This document shows positions 1 to 8,802 of a DNA stretch of 34,938 nucleotides, piece by piece. The notes under the pieces are model-generated. The model had not been told where the DNA came from, did not search any database, and was given only the letters and a program-made list of their open reading frames with translations. The stretch comes from Nostoc sp. GT001 (lineage in GTDB: Bacteria > Cyanobacteriota > Cyanobacteriia > Cyanobacteriales > Nostocaceae): NCBI RefSeq assembly GCF_030382115.1, contig NZ_JAUDRJ010000003.1, positions 6,056,203-6,091,140 on the forward strand, given 5' to 3'. Every line of letters begins with the position of its first letter. Within the stretch, counting starts at the first letter, position 1. Made by a program: the position numbers and the translations under genes.

Positions 1-96
1 AAAGTAAGTTAACTGATTGGAATTAAGACGTTGCCATCTAAAAAAATTATTTTCTCCACAAAGTATTTACTTGATTAAAAAAGGAGTTTAGAAATC

Positions 97-471
97 ATGA
101 AAACGGTAGTCAATTTAACACAACAATCAATAGTGGGAGAAATTGAAAGTGTTTTGAATACATATCCATCCCATCCATATCAACAAGCCTTTGCGATTCC
201 TGATTTACGCCAAGAGCTAATTACTTTCGTTCTTAACCGCATTCCCTCCTTTTACAGCATCATGTCTGATGAACAGATTCCAGCGGAGGCTGAACAAGGA
301 AGCTTGGCTTATTACAAATTGCCTCGTAAACCCTTAGAGCAGCAACTACATTTACAGAATTTGATTCACCAAGGCATTTGTTTAATCGTTCAAGAAAAGT
401 CAGATTGGATTAGCCATCGTGTTTGTGAAACAGTTCAACCAGCTTGTGAACCCTCTCACTGGTTTGGTTAA
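97..471 (+). CDS. ComFB-domain-like protein
   Basis: A 124-residue soluble protein. Its centre (about residues 35-55) has the pattern RQELITFVLNRIPSFY, which resembles the ComFB signature (hydrophobic helix, then LNR-hydrophobic-P-x-Y). Cyanobacterial ComFB-type proteins have been reported as receptors for cyclic di-nucleotides and some affect cell size or competence; whether this one binds a nucleotide cannot be seen. The ATG start is preceded by AAGGAG at 81-86 with good spacing. A strong hairpin terminator follows at 537-583, so the gene is probably transcribed alone. The C-terminal 40 residues match nothing I know. The assignment rests on one motif and overall size, so it is moderately sure. 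Confidence 0.7.
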   Translation: MKTVVNLTQQSIVGEIESVLNTYPSHPYQQAFAIPDLRQELITFVLNRIPSFYSIMSDEQIPAEAEQGSLAYYKLPRKPLEQQLHLQNLIHQGICLIVQEKSDWISHRVCETVQPACEPSHWFG

Positions 472-536
472 GAGTTCTAACGAGATTTGGCTCTCTGCTG
501 AGATATCATAACGCCCGCAGTGAATTTTTAATTTTT

Positions 537-583
537 GAGCTAATCCCACAGCTTTTAGTCGTGGGATTAGCTCAATATTTTTT
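537..583 (+). terminator. Rho-independent terminator of the ComFB-like gene
   Basis: A perfect 13-bp stem (GAGCTAATCCCAC at 537-549 pairs with GTGGGATTAGCTC at 561-573) with an 11-nt loop is followed by AATATTTTTT. It lies 66 nt after the stop codon at 471. The stem is symmetrical and could work on both strands, but the T-run favours the plus strand. Confidence 0.85.
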
Positions 584-646
584 AAGTAGATTCCAATTGA
601 GGTGTAAACTTTGACAATTACTAACTTCAAAGGATATTCCCAGGAT

Positions 647-1546
647 ATGAGAAAAATAACTGCTCTAATGCTAAGTATTTCCGTGACTGTAGGGGTAGGG
701 GCATTAACACCCAAAGTCACTAATGCCCAATTGTTTTACCCACCAGCAAGCGATCGCCATTCATTAATGGTAATCGGTCAAGGGGTTGTGAGAGTGCCAG
801 CAGATACAGCGGATATTGAGTTGGTATTCAGTAGTGGAAGTAGCAATGATGAGTTACAAACGCAACCATCATCTCTACCCGAAACCCGCCGTCTATCCTC
901 ACCCTCCGGGTTCGGCAGTCCCTCTTTGTTGGAACAACAAGACCGGGCTGCCTCACCAACTCTACTTTTTAATTACAAAACAGCAGCAGAACCTTTACCA
1001 AACAAAAAATCCCCAACGAAAGCAACTCTTCAGCCTGTAGTGGATAGCTTAGTTGCTAAAGGCATTAGGACTGATAAAATTCAAGTGCAAATTAATCCTA
1101 ATGCCAGTGAAAATAACGCCAAAATATTGGTGAGACTAGAAAAACCAACACGCGTTAGCGAAGCTCCTCCTTTGGAGGTTCGCGTCCAAGAAATTGTTGC
1201 TACAGCGAACAAGTCCACGAGCCAAATTGAAAACCTTTCTGTCAAGAGTGTGGGTGTTGACTATGCAGTAAATGACTGTCAAGCTTTGCAGAGTTCAGTT
1301 TATCAATCAGCGATGAAAGATGCCCAAAGCCGCGCTCAGGCTTTAGCAACTGCGATGGAAGTTAAACTTGGTACTCCTTCTGTCGCCGAGCCATTTTACA
1401 CATTACTTTATCCCTCATGTAGTTCTAAAACTGGAGTTCCTTTACCGTCGTTTGCTAGTTTTTTATTATCACCAGTTTATAATCCAGATGCCCCAGCAGA
1501 AGTTGAAATGAAAAAGGATATTTTTGTGACATATACAACGAAATAA
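647..1546 (+). CDS. SIMPL-domain (DUF541) secreted protein
   Basis: A 299-residue protein with a clear signal peptide (basic MRKI, hydrophobic stretch, cleavage near TNAQ at about residue 28), so it should be periplasmic or surface-located. GQGVVRVPADTADIEL begins the SIMPL fold, and VGVDYAVNDCQAL plus AYQSAMKDAQSRAQALA-like text (residues about 205-245) forms its conserved second half. SIMPL proteins bind partners at the envelope; no enzyme activity is known for this type. I chose ATG 647 over the upstream TTG at 611 because the signal peptide begins there. Two regions read like repeat insertions: residues about 78-102 and 169-181 are encoded by hairpin-forming DNA (883-952 and 1158-1183) and seem absent from the usual family pattern. 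Confidence 0.85.
   Translation: MRKITALMLSISVTVGVGALTPKVTNAQLFYPPASDRHSLMVIGQGVVRVPADTADIELVFSSGSSNDELQTQPSSLPETRRLSSPSGFGSPSLLEQQDRAASPTLLFNYKTAAEPLPNKKSPTKATLQPVVDSLVAKGIRTDKIQVQINPNASENNAKILVRLEKPTRVSEAPPLEVRVQEIVATANKSTSQIENLSVKSVGVDYAVNDCQALQSSVYQSAMKDAQSRAQALATAMEVKLGTPSVAEPFYTLLYPSCSSKTGVPLPSFASFLLSPVYNPDAPAEVEMKKDIFVTYTTK
883..952. repeat. Double hairpin repeat inside the SIMPL gene
   Basis: Two adjacent inverted repeats: AACCCG (883-888) with CGGGTT (907-912), then 914-952, where GGCAGTCCC and TTGTTG pair with CAACAA and GGGCTGCC around a GAA loop. The reading frame stays open through both. Confidence 0.6.
1158..1183. repeat. Palindromic repeat inserted in frame in the SIMPL gene
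   Basis: GCGAA and CCTCC at 1158-1170 pair with GGAGG and TTCGC at 1174-1183. The text resembles the GCGTTAGCGAAGC palindromes common between Nostoc genes. It encodes about ten residues (VSEAPPLEVR) between EKPTR and VQEIV. Confidence 0.6.
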
Positions 1547-1576
1547 ACATTTATATTTAGTGCGATCGCACTTTGA

Positions 1577-1738
1577 TTGAGTCAAAATTGGAAGTGCGAT
1601 CTCTTAACTATTTTTCCTCTGAACCGAATCAACGGAGGCGCTGCTGCTGTTATTGTAGGAGGAGTTGCTGCTCCTGCTGTATTAGGAATAGGGGCTGCTT
1701 TGGGAGTATATCACTTAGCGAAAGAAAACAAAAAATAG
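1577..1738 (+). other. Possible small Gly/Ala-rich ORF or gene remnant
   Basis: An open frame from TTG 1577 to TAG 1736-1738 codes for about 53 residues. The last 37 look protein-like: NGGAAAVIVGGVAAPAVLG, then a short hydrophobic segment and the basic end HLAKENKK, like a single membrane helix. There is no ATG and no ribosome binding site, and the 5' part overlaps a palindromic AGTGCGATCGCACT repeat. It may be the 3' remnant of a small membrane-protein gene rather than an active gene. Confidence 0.3.
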
Positions 1739-2397
1739 CAAGCTAATTCAGGTGCGTTAACGTAGTGTAACGCACCCTAAAGATTGAATATGCAAGTTAA
1801 AAAATAGGTTATATAAATCATTAATAATACTCAGTATTTGGCTAAAATTAGTAATTCTTTTAACGCACACCTATAGCGTGTTCATAATAAAAATCAAATA
1901 TTCACTTTAGTTTAGGCTAGATTGCTGATTTCAAACTTCAGTAATGAAAAAACTCCAGAAATGTTTGTGACAAATCTGGAGTCAGGAAAGATACGCATTT
2001 ACCTATACCAAATTTTCACCCTGAGAAAATCCTACGTCATCCGGGTATACACTCAAATGTAGATAAAAGTGTTTGAGGATTCTCATTTACACACCTTCTC
2101 TGTTGGAAGTAACGCAAAACAGCCCCAGATAATCTGAGGCTGTTTTGCGAGAGTTGTTTGGCAGGAAGGGTACATCAATAACTGATGCCCGTGTTAAATA
2201 TAGATAATTCAGTATGCATCCTTATTCAGCCATGTTTTGCCATATCAGGATGATTGGGAAAATTTTTATGGCTTTTTCCAAAAAGAAACTCCAGATGCAC
2301 TTAAGGCATTCTGGAGCAGTAACAGGTTTCTAACATCAATCAATTTTTACCTATGCGATCGCCCGATGTCGTTAGGGTATATACTCAAATGTGTTTT
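1739..2397. other. Repeat-rich intergenic region
   Basis: No convincing gene. It holds three hairpins: 1952-1982 (ACTCCAGA with TCTGGAGT), 2113-2149, and 2288-2316 (ACTCCAGATGC with GCATTCTGGAG). Two partly similar blocks (about 1952-2062 and 2288-2391) each contain an ACTCCAGA hairpin, the word TTTACCTAT and the word GGGTATAYACTCAAATGT. The second block runs up to the VOC gene start. Confidence 0.6.
2113..2149. repeat. Strong hairpin, 12-bp perfect outer stem
   Basis: CGCAAAACAGCC at 2113-2124 pairs with GGCTGTTTTGCG at 2138-2149, and the interior adds CAGAT/ATCTG. No T-run follows, so it is either a terminator that does not depend on one or a mobile-repeat remnant. Confidence 0.65.
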
Positions 2398-2805
2398 ATG
2401 TCTACTCATCCGCAAATCGACCAACAAGTTACCTTCTTCTCTACCCATAATCTCAATATATCTACAGAATTCTACGAACAAAAGCTAGGTTTGGAGTTAT
2501 GGCTTGACCAAGGAAACTGTCGAATTTATACTGTTAGTGGTTCTGGATACTTAGGATTGTGTCAAGCAAGCGAAAAATTAACTCCCCCAACCGATAAACA
2601 CTCAAGTGTCATTTTTACCCTGGTAACACAGCAGGTGGATGAATGGTTTGAATATCTCCAAGAACGTGGCGTCGAATTTGAAAAGCCACCTACACTAAAT
2701 GAAAAGTACAATATTTATCACTGCTTTTTCCGCGATCCTGATGGTTATTTGATTGAAATTCAACGTTTTGAGACTAACTACAACAAAAAAGACATAACCA
2801 AATAA
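2398..2805 (+). CDS. Glyoxalase/VOC superfamily protein
   Basis: A 135-residue protein with the single-module pattern of the vicinal-oxygen-chelate fold. The first beta-alpha unit (VTFFSTHNLNISTEFYEQKLGL), the glycine-rich middle strand and the C-terminal FFRDPDGYLIEIQRF signature, with the Glu that usually binds metal, are all visible. Members include lactoylglutathione lyases, dioxygenases and bleomycin-type binding proteins; the substrate here cannot be named. I chose ATG 2398 because the longer frame (from 2353) overlaps a repeat block and would add unlike residues; ATG 2389 is also possible. The stop codon lies inside the hairpin at 2791-2813. Confidence 0.8.
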   Translation: MSTHPQIDQQVTFFSTHNLNISTEFYEQKLGLELWLDQGNCRIYTVSGSGYLGLCQASEKLTPPTDKHSSVIFTLVTQQVDEWFEYLQERGVEFEKPPTLNEKYNIYHCFFRDPDGYLIEIQRFETNYNKKDITK

Positions 2806-2813
2806 GTTATGTC
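2791..2813. terminator. Hairpin overlapping the VOC gene stop codon
   Basis: GACATAAC (2791-2798) pairs with GTTATGTC (2806-2813) across a 7-nt loop. There is only a weak T-run downstream, so termination is possible but not certain. Confidence 0.4.
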
Positions 2814-3260
2814 TAGACGTTTAATGTACAGGGCAGGATTTTTACAGGCTAGAACTTTTTGATTTACTGGGGTACATGATACCGACTAATGCTGTATGAA
2901 CATTATCGATAGGAATATACCTTTTCTTCCATAGATTTATCGGGATACAATGCGTAATTTATGCTGCCACTGGAAAATATTTACATTTATTTACAATTGT
3001 TGCTTAGTTGTAGCCAGCCCTAGCACTGCTTTTGACTTTTATATGATGTTTACTTCAGTGCTAATAATAAGTATTTAACCGGACTTTAAATTGTATAACA
3101 GAAACTAGAATAAAATACATATTCAACAGTATATTATGTTCTTCTTAAGAAGATTTTTTTAATGATCTCTGTGATAATTATGCTACTTTTATAATGCTTG
3201 TTTTTAAGCTAACAAATATTGAATATATCGGTTAAATAAATATTTTACTAGGGTGAATAA
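2814..3260. other. AT-rich intergenic region before the bestrophin gene
   Basis: No gene seen. The one clear structure is a perfect palindrome TCTTCTTAAGAAGA at 3140-3153 followed by seven T (3154-3160), which could act as a weak terminator or be part of the leader. I could not assign a promoter. Confidence 0.5.
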
Positions 3261-4175
3261 ATGATGAACGAAAAAATCCAATGGCTCCGCACAGCATTAC
3301 AACCTAAAGGTTCAGTAATGAAAGCAATTTTCAAACATATTTTATGGTGTGGAGCTTTCGGATTTTTAATTTCTCTGCTTCACCATTTTGAAAAACCTGT
3401 ATCCCAGCCTATTTTAGCAAATGTGATTCCTAGCATTGTTTTAGGTTTGTTACTTGTCTTTCGTACAAATACTGCTTATGAACGATTTTGGGAAGGAAGA
3501 AAATGCTGGGGTTCTATAGTAAATAACACCCGAAATTTAGCGAGGCAAATTTGGGTATCAGTTGATGAAATTTCACCAGAAGATAAAGACAATAAAATTA
3601 CAGCATTGAACTTATTGGCAGCTTTTGCTGTGACAACTAAATTACATTTGCGAGGAGAAACTGTCAATAGCGAGTTAGAAGACTTAATGCCATCTACTAA
3701 GTATATAAAACTGAAGATTATGAATAATCCTCCTATAGAGGTTGCCTTTTGGATAGGAGATTATTTACAGCAACAGTACGATCGTAATTGTCTTAATAGC
3801 TACCAGCTAACATCTCTGCAAGAATTATTGAATAGTCTTGTGGATAATTTAGGTGCTTGCGAACGTATTTTAAAAACACCTATGCCACTTGCTTATGCTA
3901 TTCATTTGAAGCAATTACTGATACTATATTGTTTCTTGCTACCATTTCAAATAGTAGACAGTCTCGGTTGGTGGACAGGTTTAGTTTCTGCTTTGGTTGG
4001 GTTCACTTTGTTTGGCATTGAAGCCATTGGCTTAGAGATAGAAAACCCCTTTGGTTATGACGCTAATGATTTACCATTAGATGCAATTTGTGAAACAATG
4101 AAGCGCAATATTGACGATTTAATTACTTTGACTCCCAATGCGCGATCGCATCAACAAGATAGTATAACCAATTGA
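3261..4175 (+). CDS. Bestrophin-family (UPF0187) anion channel
   Basis: A 304-residue integral membrane protein of the bestrophin family. The signature IPSIVLGLLLVFRTNTAYER (about residues 56-75) with the following FWEGRKCWG is the conserved pore-lining and second-helix region. Further hydrophobic segments lie at residues about 23-40 and 220-255, giving the usual four-helix layout, and FGIEAIGLEIENPFG matches the conserved C-terminal element. Bestrophins form pentameric chloride or bicarbonate channels; the ion is not predictable here. AGGG at about 3250 supports the start, with a second ATG directly after the first. The gene is convergent with the M28 peptidase gene, 107 nt apart. Confidence 0.9.
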   Translation: MMNEKIQWLRTALQPKGSVMKAIFKHILWCGAFGFLISLLHHFEKPVSQPILANVIPSIVLGLLLVFRTNTAYERFWEGRKCWGSIVNNTRNLARQIWVSVDEISPEDKDNKITALNLLAAFAVTTKLHLRGETVNSELEDLMPSTKYIKLKIMNNPPIEVAFWIGDYLQQQYDRNCLNSYQLTSLQELLNSLVDNLGACERILKTPMPLAYAIHLKQLLILYCFLLPFQIVDSLGWWTGLVSALVGFTLFGIEAIGLEIENPFGYDANDLPLDAICETMKRNIDDLITLTPNARSHQQDSITN

Positions 4176-4281
4176 AAAAAGCTGAGGATATTGATTAATA
4201 AAAAAGAATATACAGCAGTTTGCAAGTAAGTGAGATGAAAAATCCAATATCCACGCATCAGATATAAGATAAAATATCTTT

Positions 4282-5130
4282 TCACAACCGCCGAATCGCA
4301 ATTTCCAATCCTTCACATACACGAGTCAGAAAATCTAAATCCAGAGTAGCGATCGCATCACTAGCCTTGTGATAATGTGGATTTCGCAAGAATGCCGTAT
4401 CTGTCACCATCATTGCCGGATAACCCAAATCCCAAAATGGAGCATGATCGCTAAGTCTGGTTTGGGGAACTATTAAACCTCGATTCGGCACGGGTAGCCA
4501 TTGACTAGATACGCCAGCTTTGCGAATATTACGGCTCATCCCAATTAAGTCAGGCAATGTCCGCAAATTGCCAATTAAAGCAATAAAATCACCCGTATCT
4601 GGGTAGAAGCGTTCCAAAGGAGGGGGGTAACTTTGGGAACCAGGTGTAGAATCCTTATAGCCCAGCATTTCTAGGGAAATCATTAAGCGTAGCTGTTGCT
4701 TTTGTTGATGCAACAGGGCTGCATAATCAGCACTACCCAGTAAGCCGTATTCTTCCATATCGAAAGCAACCAGCCTTAAGGGATATCTCACAGGTTCAGC
4801 AGCAAACTTTCTTGCCAATTCCAGCAACACCGCTACACCTGTAGCATTATCATCAGCTGCAACTGTTCCTAGAACGCCATCATAATGAGCGCCAATTAAA
4901 ATCGGTAGTAAATCCTTTTTTTGCCCTTGAGCTTGGGATGGTAAATTTAATATCAAGTTATTACAAGCTTTACCTCTGACTTCAAAGGTGTGGATTTCCA
5001 CACTCCCCCATTGGGAAAATTGCTGGCGGATATATTCTTGGACAAAAAAATGTCCAGCCGTTGCCATGTAAGGATCGCGTTCTCGCGCGATCGCACTCAG
5101 GGAAGTCTGTAATCGCTCTGTTAAATTCAA
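4282..5130 (-). CDS. M28-family zinc peptidase
   Basis: A 282-residue protein with the metal-site order of M28 aminopeptidases: GAHYDGV (His82), AADDNATG (Asp93), MEEYGLLGS (Glu126 and Glu127), ISLEMLG and a late His in NPHYHKASD. It probably removes N-terminal residues from peptides using two zinc ions. I see no signal peptide or membrane helix, so it is likely cytoplasmic. Length fits the single-domain members. The start MNLTERLQ is the first in-frame ATG after a stop-rich region. Its neighbours (bestrophin, dnaK) give no hint of the physiological substrate. Confidence 0.88.
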   Translation of the reverse strand: MNLTERLQTSLSAIARERDPYMATAGHFFVQEYIRQQFSQWGSVEIHTFEVRGKACNNLILNLPSQAQGQKKDLLPILIGAHYDGVLGTVAADDNATGVAVLLELARKFAAEPVRYPLRLVAFDMEEYGLLGSADYAALLHQQKQQLRLMISLEMLGYKDSTPGSQSYPPPLERFYPDTGDFIALIGNLRTLPDLIGMSRNIRKAGVSSQWLPVPNRGLIVPQTRLSDHAPFWDLGYPAMMVTDTAFLRNPHYHKASDAIATLDLDFLTRVCEGLEIAIRRL

Positions 5131-5456
5131 ATCTTTTAAGTAGTAGCAATAATATTAGAATTTTCAGGCACTCAAACAAGCAAAGTAAGCATTATTAAGG
5201 TTAACTTACCAATTTGCAGATAACTTAAACAGAAATAGCCGGATATCAAGAATTGAGGCTGCTTGGGCACGCCAACCATCTCAATGCTATCCTAGTCTTG
5301 CAACTATCTCCTCTAGCTGCACTTCTTAGCTTACTGCCTTAATGATGAGTATTTGAGTATTATACATTGAGGTGTTTTTATCTTGTAGCACAAAGCTAGA
5401 GGTAGTTCCGCCCAATCATAATAAATATATAAGACACTTTAGGAGAAGAGTAACGC
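5131..5456. other. Divergent intergenic region upstream of dnaK
   Basis: Between the M28 peptidase start and dnaK. It should hold promoters for both genes. I see the dnaK ribosome binding site AGGAGA (5441-5446) and AT-rich TATA-like stretches near 5420-5434, but no CIRCE-like inverted repeat. Confidence 0.5.
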
Positions 5457-7526
5457 ATGGGCAAGGTAGTCGGCATCGACTTGGGTACAACCAACTCAGT
5501 AGTCGCCGTTATGGAGGGTGGCAAGCTGATGGTGATTGCCAATGCAGAAGGAATGCGAACAACCCCCTCCGTAGTTGGCTTCAGCAAAGAAGGTGAAAGG
5601 GTGGTTGGGCAGATGGCACGGCGACAAACCGTCCTCAATCCTCAAAATACCTTTTTTGCAGTTAAACGTTTCATTGGGCGGAAGTATGGTGAACTGAATG
5701 CAGATTCTAAGCGTGTGCCCTACACCATCCGCAAAGACGAAGTAGGTAATATTAAAATTGCCTGTCCTCGTCTGAATAAAGATTTCGCCCCAGAAGAAAT
5801 TTCGGCAATGGTGCTGAAGAAATTGGCAGACGATGCTAGCCGCTATTTGGGTGAACCAGTTACAGGGGCAGTTATTACAGTACCCGCCTATTTTAACGAT
5901 TCTCAACGGCAGGCAACCCGTGATGCTGGCAGAATTGCTGGTTTAGAAGTACTGCGGATTCTCAATGAACCGACAGCGGCATCTTTGGCTTATGGATTAG
6001 ATCGGGGTGACACGGAAACTATCTTAGTCTTTGACTTGGGCGGTGGCACTTTTGACGTGTCGATTTTAGAAGTTGGCGATGGGATATTTGAAGTCAAAGC
6101 TACCAGTGGCGATACGCAACTTGGTGGGAATGACTTTGACAAAATAATAGTAGATTGGTTGGCAGAGCAATTTCTGGAAACAGAAGAGGTAGACTTAAGA
6201 CGCGATCGCCAAGCTTTGCAACGTCTCATGGAAGCCGCGGAAAAAGCCAAAATTGAGCTTTCTGCTGTCAGTGTCACCGATATTAATTTACCCTTCATCA
6301 CTGCCACGGAAGATGGGCCGAAACATCTCGAAACTCGTTTAACTCGTTCCCAGTTTGAAGGTTTGTGTGGTGATTTGGTGGGAAGATTGCGGACACCAGT
6401 GAAACGCGCCCTCAAAGATGCCGGACTTTCACCTAGAGACATTGAAGAAGTTGTGTTAGTTGGCGGTTCTACAAGAATGCCAATGGTAAAGCAGCTTGTG
6501 CGGGACTTAATTGGTACAGAACCGAACGAGAACGTTAACCCTGATGAAGTCGTGGGGGTGGGTGCAGCAATTCAAGCAGGTATTCTCGTCGGCGAACTCA
6601 AAGATGTGCTGCTTTTGGATGTTACACCCCTTTCTATGGGATTGGAAACCATCGGTGGTGTGATGAAAAAACTCATTCCCCGCAACACGACAATTCCAGT
6701 ACGCCGTTCTGATATTTTTTCCACGTCTGAAAATAACCAAAATACTGTGGAAATTCACGTAGTTCAGGGCGAACGGGAAATGGCAGCAAACAACAAGTCT
6801 TTAGGACGGTTCAAGCTCTATGGCATCCCACCAGCGCCACGAGGAATTCCCCAAGTTCAAGTGTCATTTGATATTGATGCTAATGGTATTTTACAGGTAA
6901 CAGCCCTAGATAGAACCACTGGACGAGAGCAGAGTATCACCATTCAAGGCGCTTCCACCTTGAACGAGTCAGAAGTGAATCGGATGATTCAAGACGCTCA
7001 AAAATACGCTGATGTCGATCGCGAACGTAAAGAAAGAATAGAAAAGCGGACTCGTTCTGAGGCGTTGATTTTCCAAGCAGAACGGCAACTGAGAGAAGTC
7101 GCGCTGGAATTTGGTATGCAGTTTGCCCGCAGCCGCCGCCAAAGAATTGATAATATTTGCCGACAACTAAAGGAGAGTCTTCAGGAAAATAGCGATCGCG
7201 GTATCGATCAAGCGTACGCCGACTTGCAAGATGCTCTCTATGAGCTAAATCGGGAAGTCCGCCAGACTTATGCTGAAGATGAAGACGATGATTTGTTTGG
7301 GACTATCCGTGACATCTTTACTGGCGGTGAGAAAGAACGAGAACGCGAATTTCCCAGAGATACATATCGAGAACGCGACTCATACAGTAAAGACTATGGC
7401 AAAGATTACGGTAGAGATTATAGCCGCGATAATCGTTCTTCCTCTTATGAAAGCCGTCCTCCACGCAAATCCCGCCCCAGCTACCAAGATAACTGGGATG
7501 ATGAAGAAGACAATGATTGGTTATAA
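5457..7526 (+). CDS. dnaK: Hsp70 chaperone DnaK, paralogue with long C-terminal tail
   Basis: A 689-residue Hsp70. [17 protein letters not shown] opens the ATPase domain, [18 protein letters not shown] and [13 protein letters not shown] are the phosphate and adenosine motifs, and [14 protein letters not shown] starts the substrate domain. It folds client proteins with DnaJ and GrpE. Cyanobacteria carry several DnaKs; this is not the shortest, canonical type because the lid is followed by an acidic segment (EDEDDD) and a 67-residue tail from about residue 623, rich in Arg, Asp and Tyr (repeats of KDYG and RDYS) and ending DDEEDNDWL. That suggests a DnaK1- or DnaK3-like paralogue; I cannot decide which. 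A dnaJ gene follows after 108 nt, so the two likely work together. Confidence 0.95.
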   Translation: MGKVVGIDLGTTNSVVAVMEGGKLMVIANAEGMRTTPSVVGFSKEGERVVGQMARRQTVLNPQNTFFAVKRFIGRKYGELNADSKRVPYTIRKDEVGNIKIACPRLNKDFAPEEISAMVLKKLADDASRYLGEPVTGAVITVPAYFNDSQRQATRDAGRIAGLEVLRILNEPTAASLAYGLDRGDTETILVFDLGGGTFDVSILEVGDGIFEVKATSGDTQLGGNDFDKIIVDWLAEQFLETEEVDLRRDRQALQRLMEAAEKAKIELSAVSVTDINLPFITATEDGPKHLETRLTRSQFEGLCGDLVGRLRTPVKRALKDAGLSPRDIEEVVLVGGSTRMPMVKQLVRDLIGTEPNENVNPDEVVGVGAAIQAGILVGELKDVLLLDVTPLSMGLETIGGVMKKLIPRNTTIPVRRSDIFSTSENNQNTVEIHVVQGEREMAANNKSLGRFKLYGIPPAPRGIPQVQVSFDIDANGILQVTALDRTTGREQSITIQGASTLNESEVNRMIQDAQKYADVDRERKERIEKRTRSEALIFQAERQLREVALEFGMQFARSRRQRIDNICRQLKESLQENSDRGIDQAYADLQDALYELNREVRQTYAEDEDDDLFGTIRDIFTGGEKEREREFPRDTYRERDSYSKDYGKDYGRDYSRDNRSSSYESRPPRKSRPSYQDNWDDEEDNDWL

Positions 7527-7530
7527 GAAA

Positions 7531-7600
7531 AGTTAGGAGTTAGAAATTAGGAGTTAAAAATAAATCTTTCAACTCATAACTCCTAACTCCTAACTCTTAA
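7531..7600. repeat. AGGAGTT inverted repeat between dnaK and dnaJ
   Basis: The left arm (7531-7557) carries AGTTAGGAGTTAG and a second TTAGGAGTT; the right arm (7570-7598) carries the complementary AACTCCTAACTCCTAACT. It can form a hairpin and is one of several such repeats in the window (also near 20251, 24825 and 30296). Confidence 0.7.
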
Positions 7601-7634
7601 TGGATCTAAAATATAAAATTTAAATAACTGAACT

Positions 7635-8633
7635 ATGCAAAATTTGCCGAACTTTCGCGATTACTATGAGATTTTAGGAGTATCTAAAGATGCCTCTGCT
7701 GAGGAAATTAAAAAGGTTTATCGGCGGTTAGCAAGGCAATATCACCCCGATCTGAATCCGGGTAACAAAGAATCTGAGGAAAAATTTAAGGATATTGGCG
7801 AGGCTTATGAAGTTCTTTCCGATCCAGCCAAGCGATCGCAGTACGACCAGTTTAGCCGCTACTGGAAGCAAAAAGGCTTTGCAGGTAACAAACAAACGCC
7901 AAAGGCTAAAACTTGGCAGAGTAGTGCTAGCGATCGCAACGGGAATCAGGACGTAGATCCTAGCCAATTCTCCGACTTTGAAAGCTTTATTAATCAAGTT
8001 ATCGGCGTTAAAAATAAGAGTGCGGCAAATAACTCTAGTAATGGCAATACTAGCGATCCGTTTCGTTCCCCCAGAACAAAAGTTGCCTATACAGTTAATA
8101 CTCCACCACCTCGGACAGCCCGTCGAGATATAGAAGCCAGATTAACGCTTCCACTAGAAAAAGCTTATCAAGGTGGTAATGAACGGATTCGTTTGGAAGA
8201 TGGGCGATCGCTAGAAGTTAATATGCCACCAGGGATGGTAACAGGTCAAACCATCCGTTTGCGGAACCAAGGCGTTGGTGGTGGCGATCTATACTTAAAA
8301 ATTACCGTTGAACCTCATCCATTATTTAAGCTAGAAGGTTTAAATATCGTCTGCCAAGTACCTGTTACTCCCAGCGAGGCAGTTTTAGGAGGACAGGTAG
8401 AAGCACCTACTCTTGACGGCCCTGTGAAAATGACTACCCCTCCGGGCGTTAGGTCTGGTCAAAAATTTCGACTAGGTAATAAAGGTTATCCTAACGATGA
8501 TGGAAAACGTGGCGATCAATTAGTAGAAATTCAAATAGTTACACCAAAAAATATTAGTCAAGAAGAACGGGAGCTTTACGAAAAGTTACGGCAAATTGAA
8601 ACCTTTAAACCCCGCGCTGATTTAATACGTTAG
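7635..8633 (+). CDS. dnaJ: DnaJ-type co-chaperone (no zinc finger)
   Basis: A 332-residue J-protein. The J domain covers about residues 8-72 ([19 protein letters not shown], then YHPDLNPGN with the essential HPD). A 90-residue polar linker follows instead of a tidy Gly/Phe segment, there is no CxxCxGxG zinc finger, and the C-terminal half has the two beta domains of CbpA/type II proteins ([31 protein letters not shown]). It stimulates ATP hydrolysis by a DnaK, most likely the dnaK directly upstream. The HPD-containing helix and full length suggest it is active. Confidence 0.93.
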   Translation: MQNLPNFRDYYEILGVSKDASAEEIKKVYRRLARQYHPDLNPGNKESEEKFKDIGEAYEVLSDPAKRSQYDQFSRYWKQKGFAGNKQTPKAKTWQSSASDRNGNQDVDPSQFSDFESFINQVIGVKNKSAANNSSNGNTSDPFRSPRTKVAYTVNTPPPRTARRDIEARLTLPLEKAYQGGNERIRLEDGRSLEVNMPPGMVTGQTIRLRNQGVGGGDLYLKITVEPHPLFKLEGLNIVCQVPVTPSEAVLGGQVEAPTLDGPVKMTTPPGVRSGQKFRLGNKGYPNDDGKRGDQLVEIQIVTPKNISQEERELYEKLRQIETFKPRADLIR

Positions 8634-8766
8634 AAATGAGGTTGTGTATCTATATTTAATACCTTTATCAAAACAGAATTCAGAAGTCATATCATGTTCG
8701 GATAATTAGTTGTGATTCCCACAGTCATTGCACCCCACCCCCAGCCCTCTCCCCGCCGGCGGGGTG

Positions 8767-8795
8767 CAGGGTGGATTAATTGTCGGGAGAGAAAA
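8767..8795. repeat. Left terminal inverted repeat of the IS
   Basis: Starts CAGGGTGGATTAATTGTCGG; matches the complement of 10030-10058 at 28 of 29 positions. Confidence 0.9.
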
Positions 8796-8802
8796 AGTTT
8801 TC

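Noticed and set aside
2237..2488. An 83-codon frame before the VOC gene
   Set aside because: It overlaps the VOC gene in another frame and is made mostly of the repeat block.
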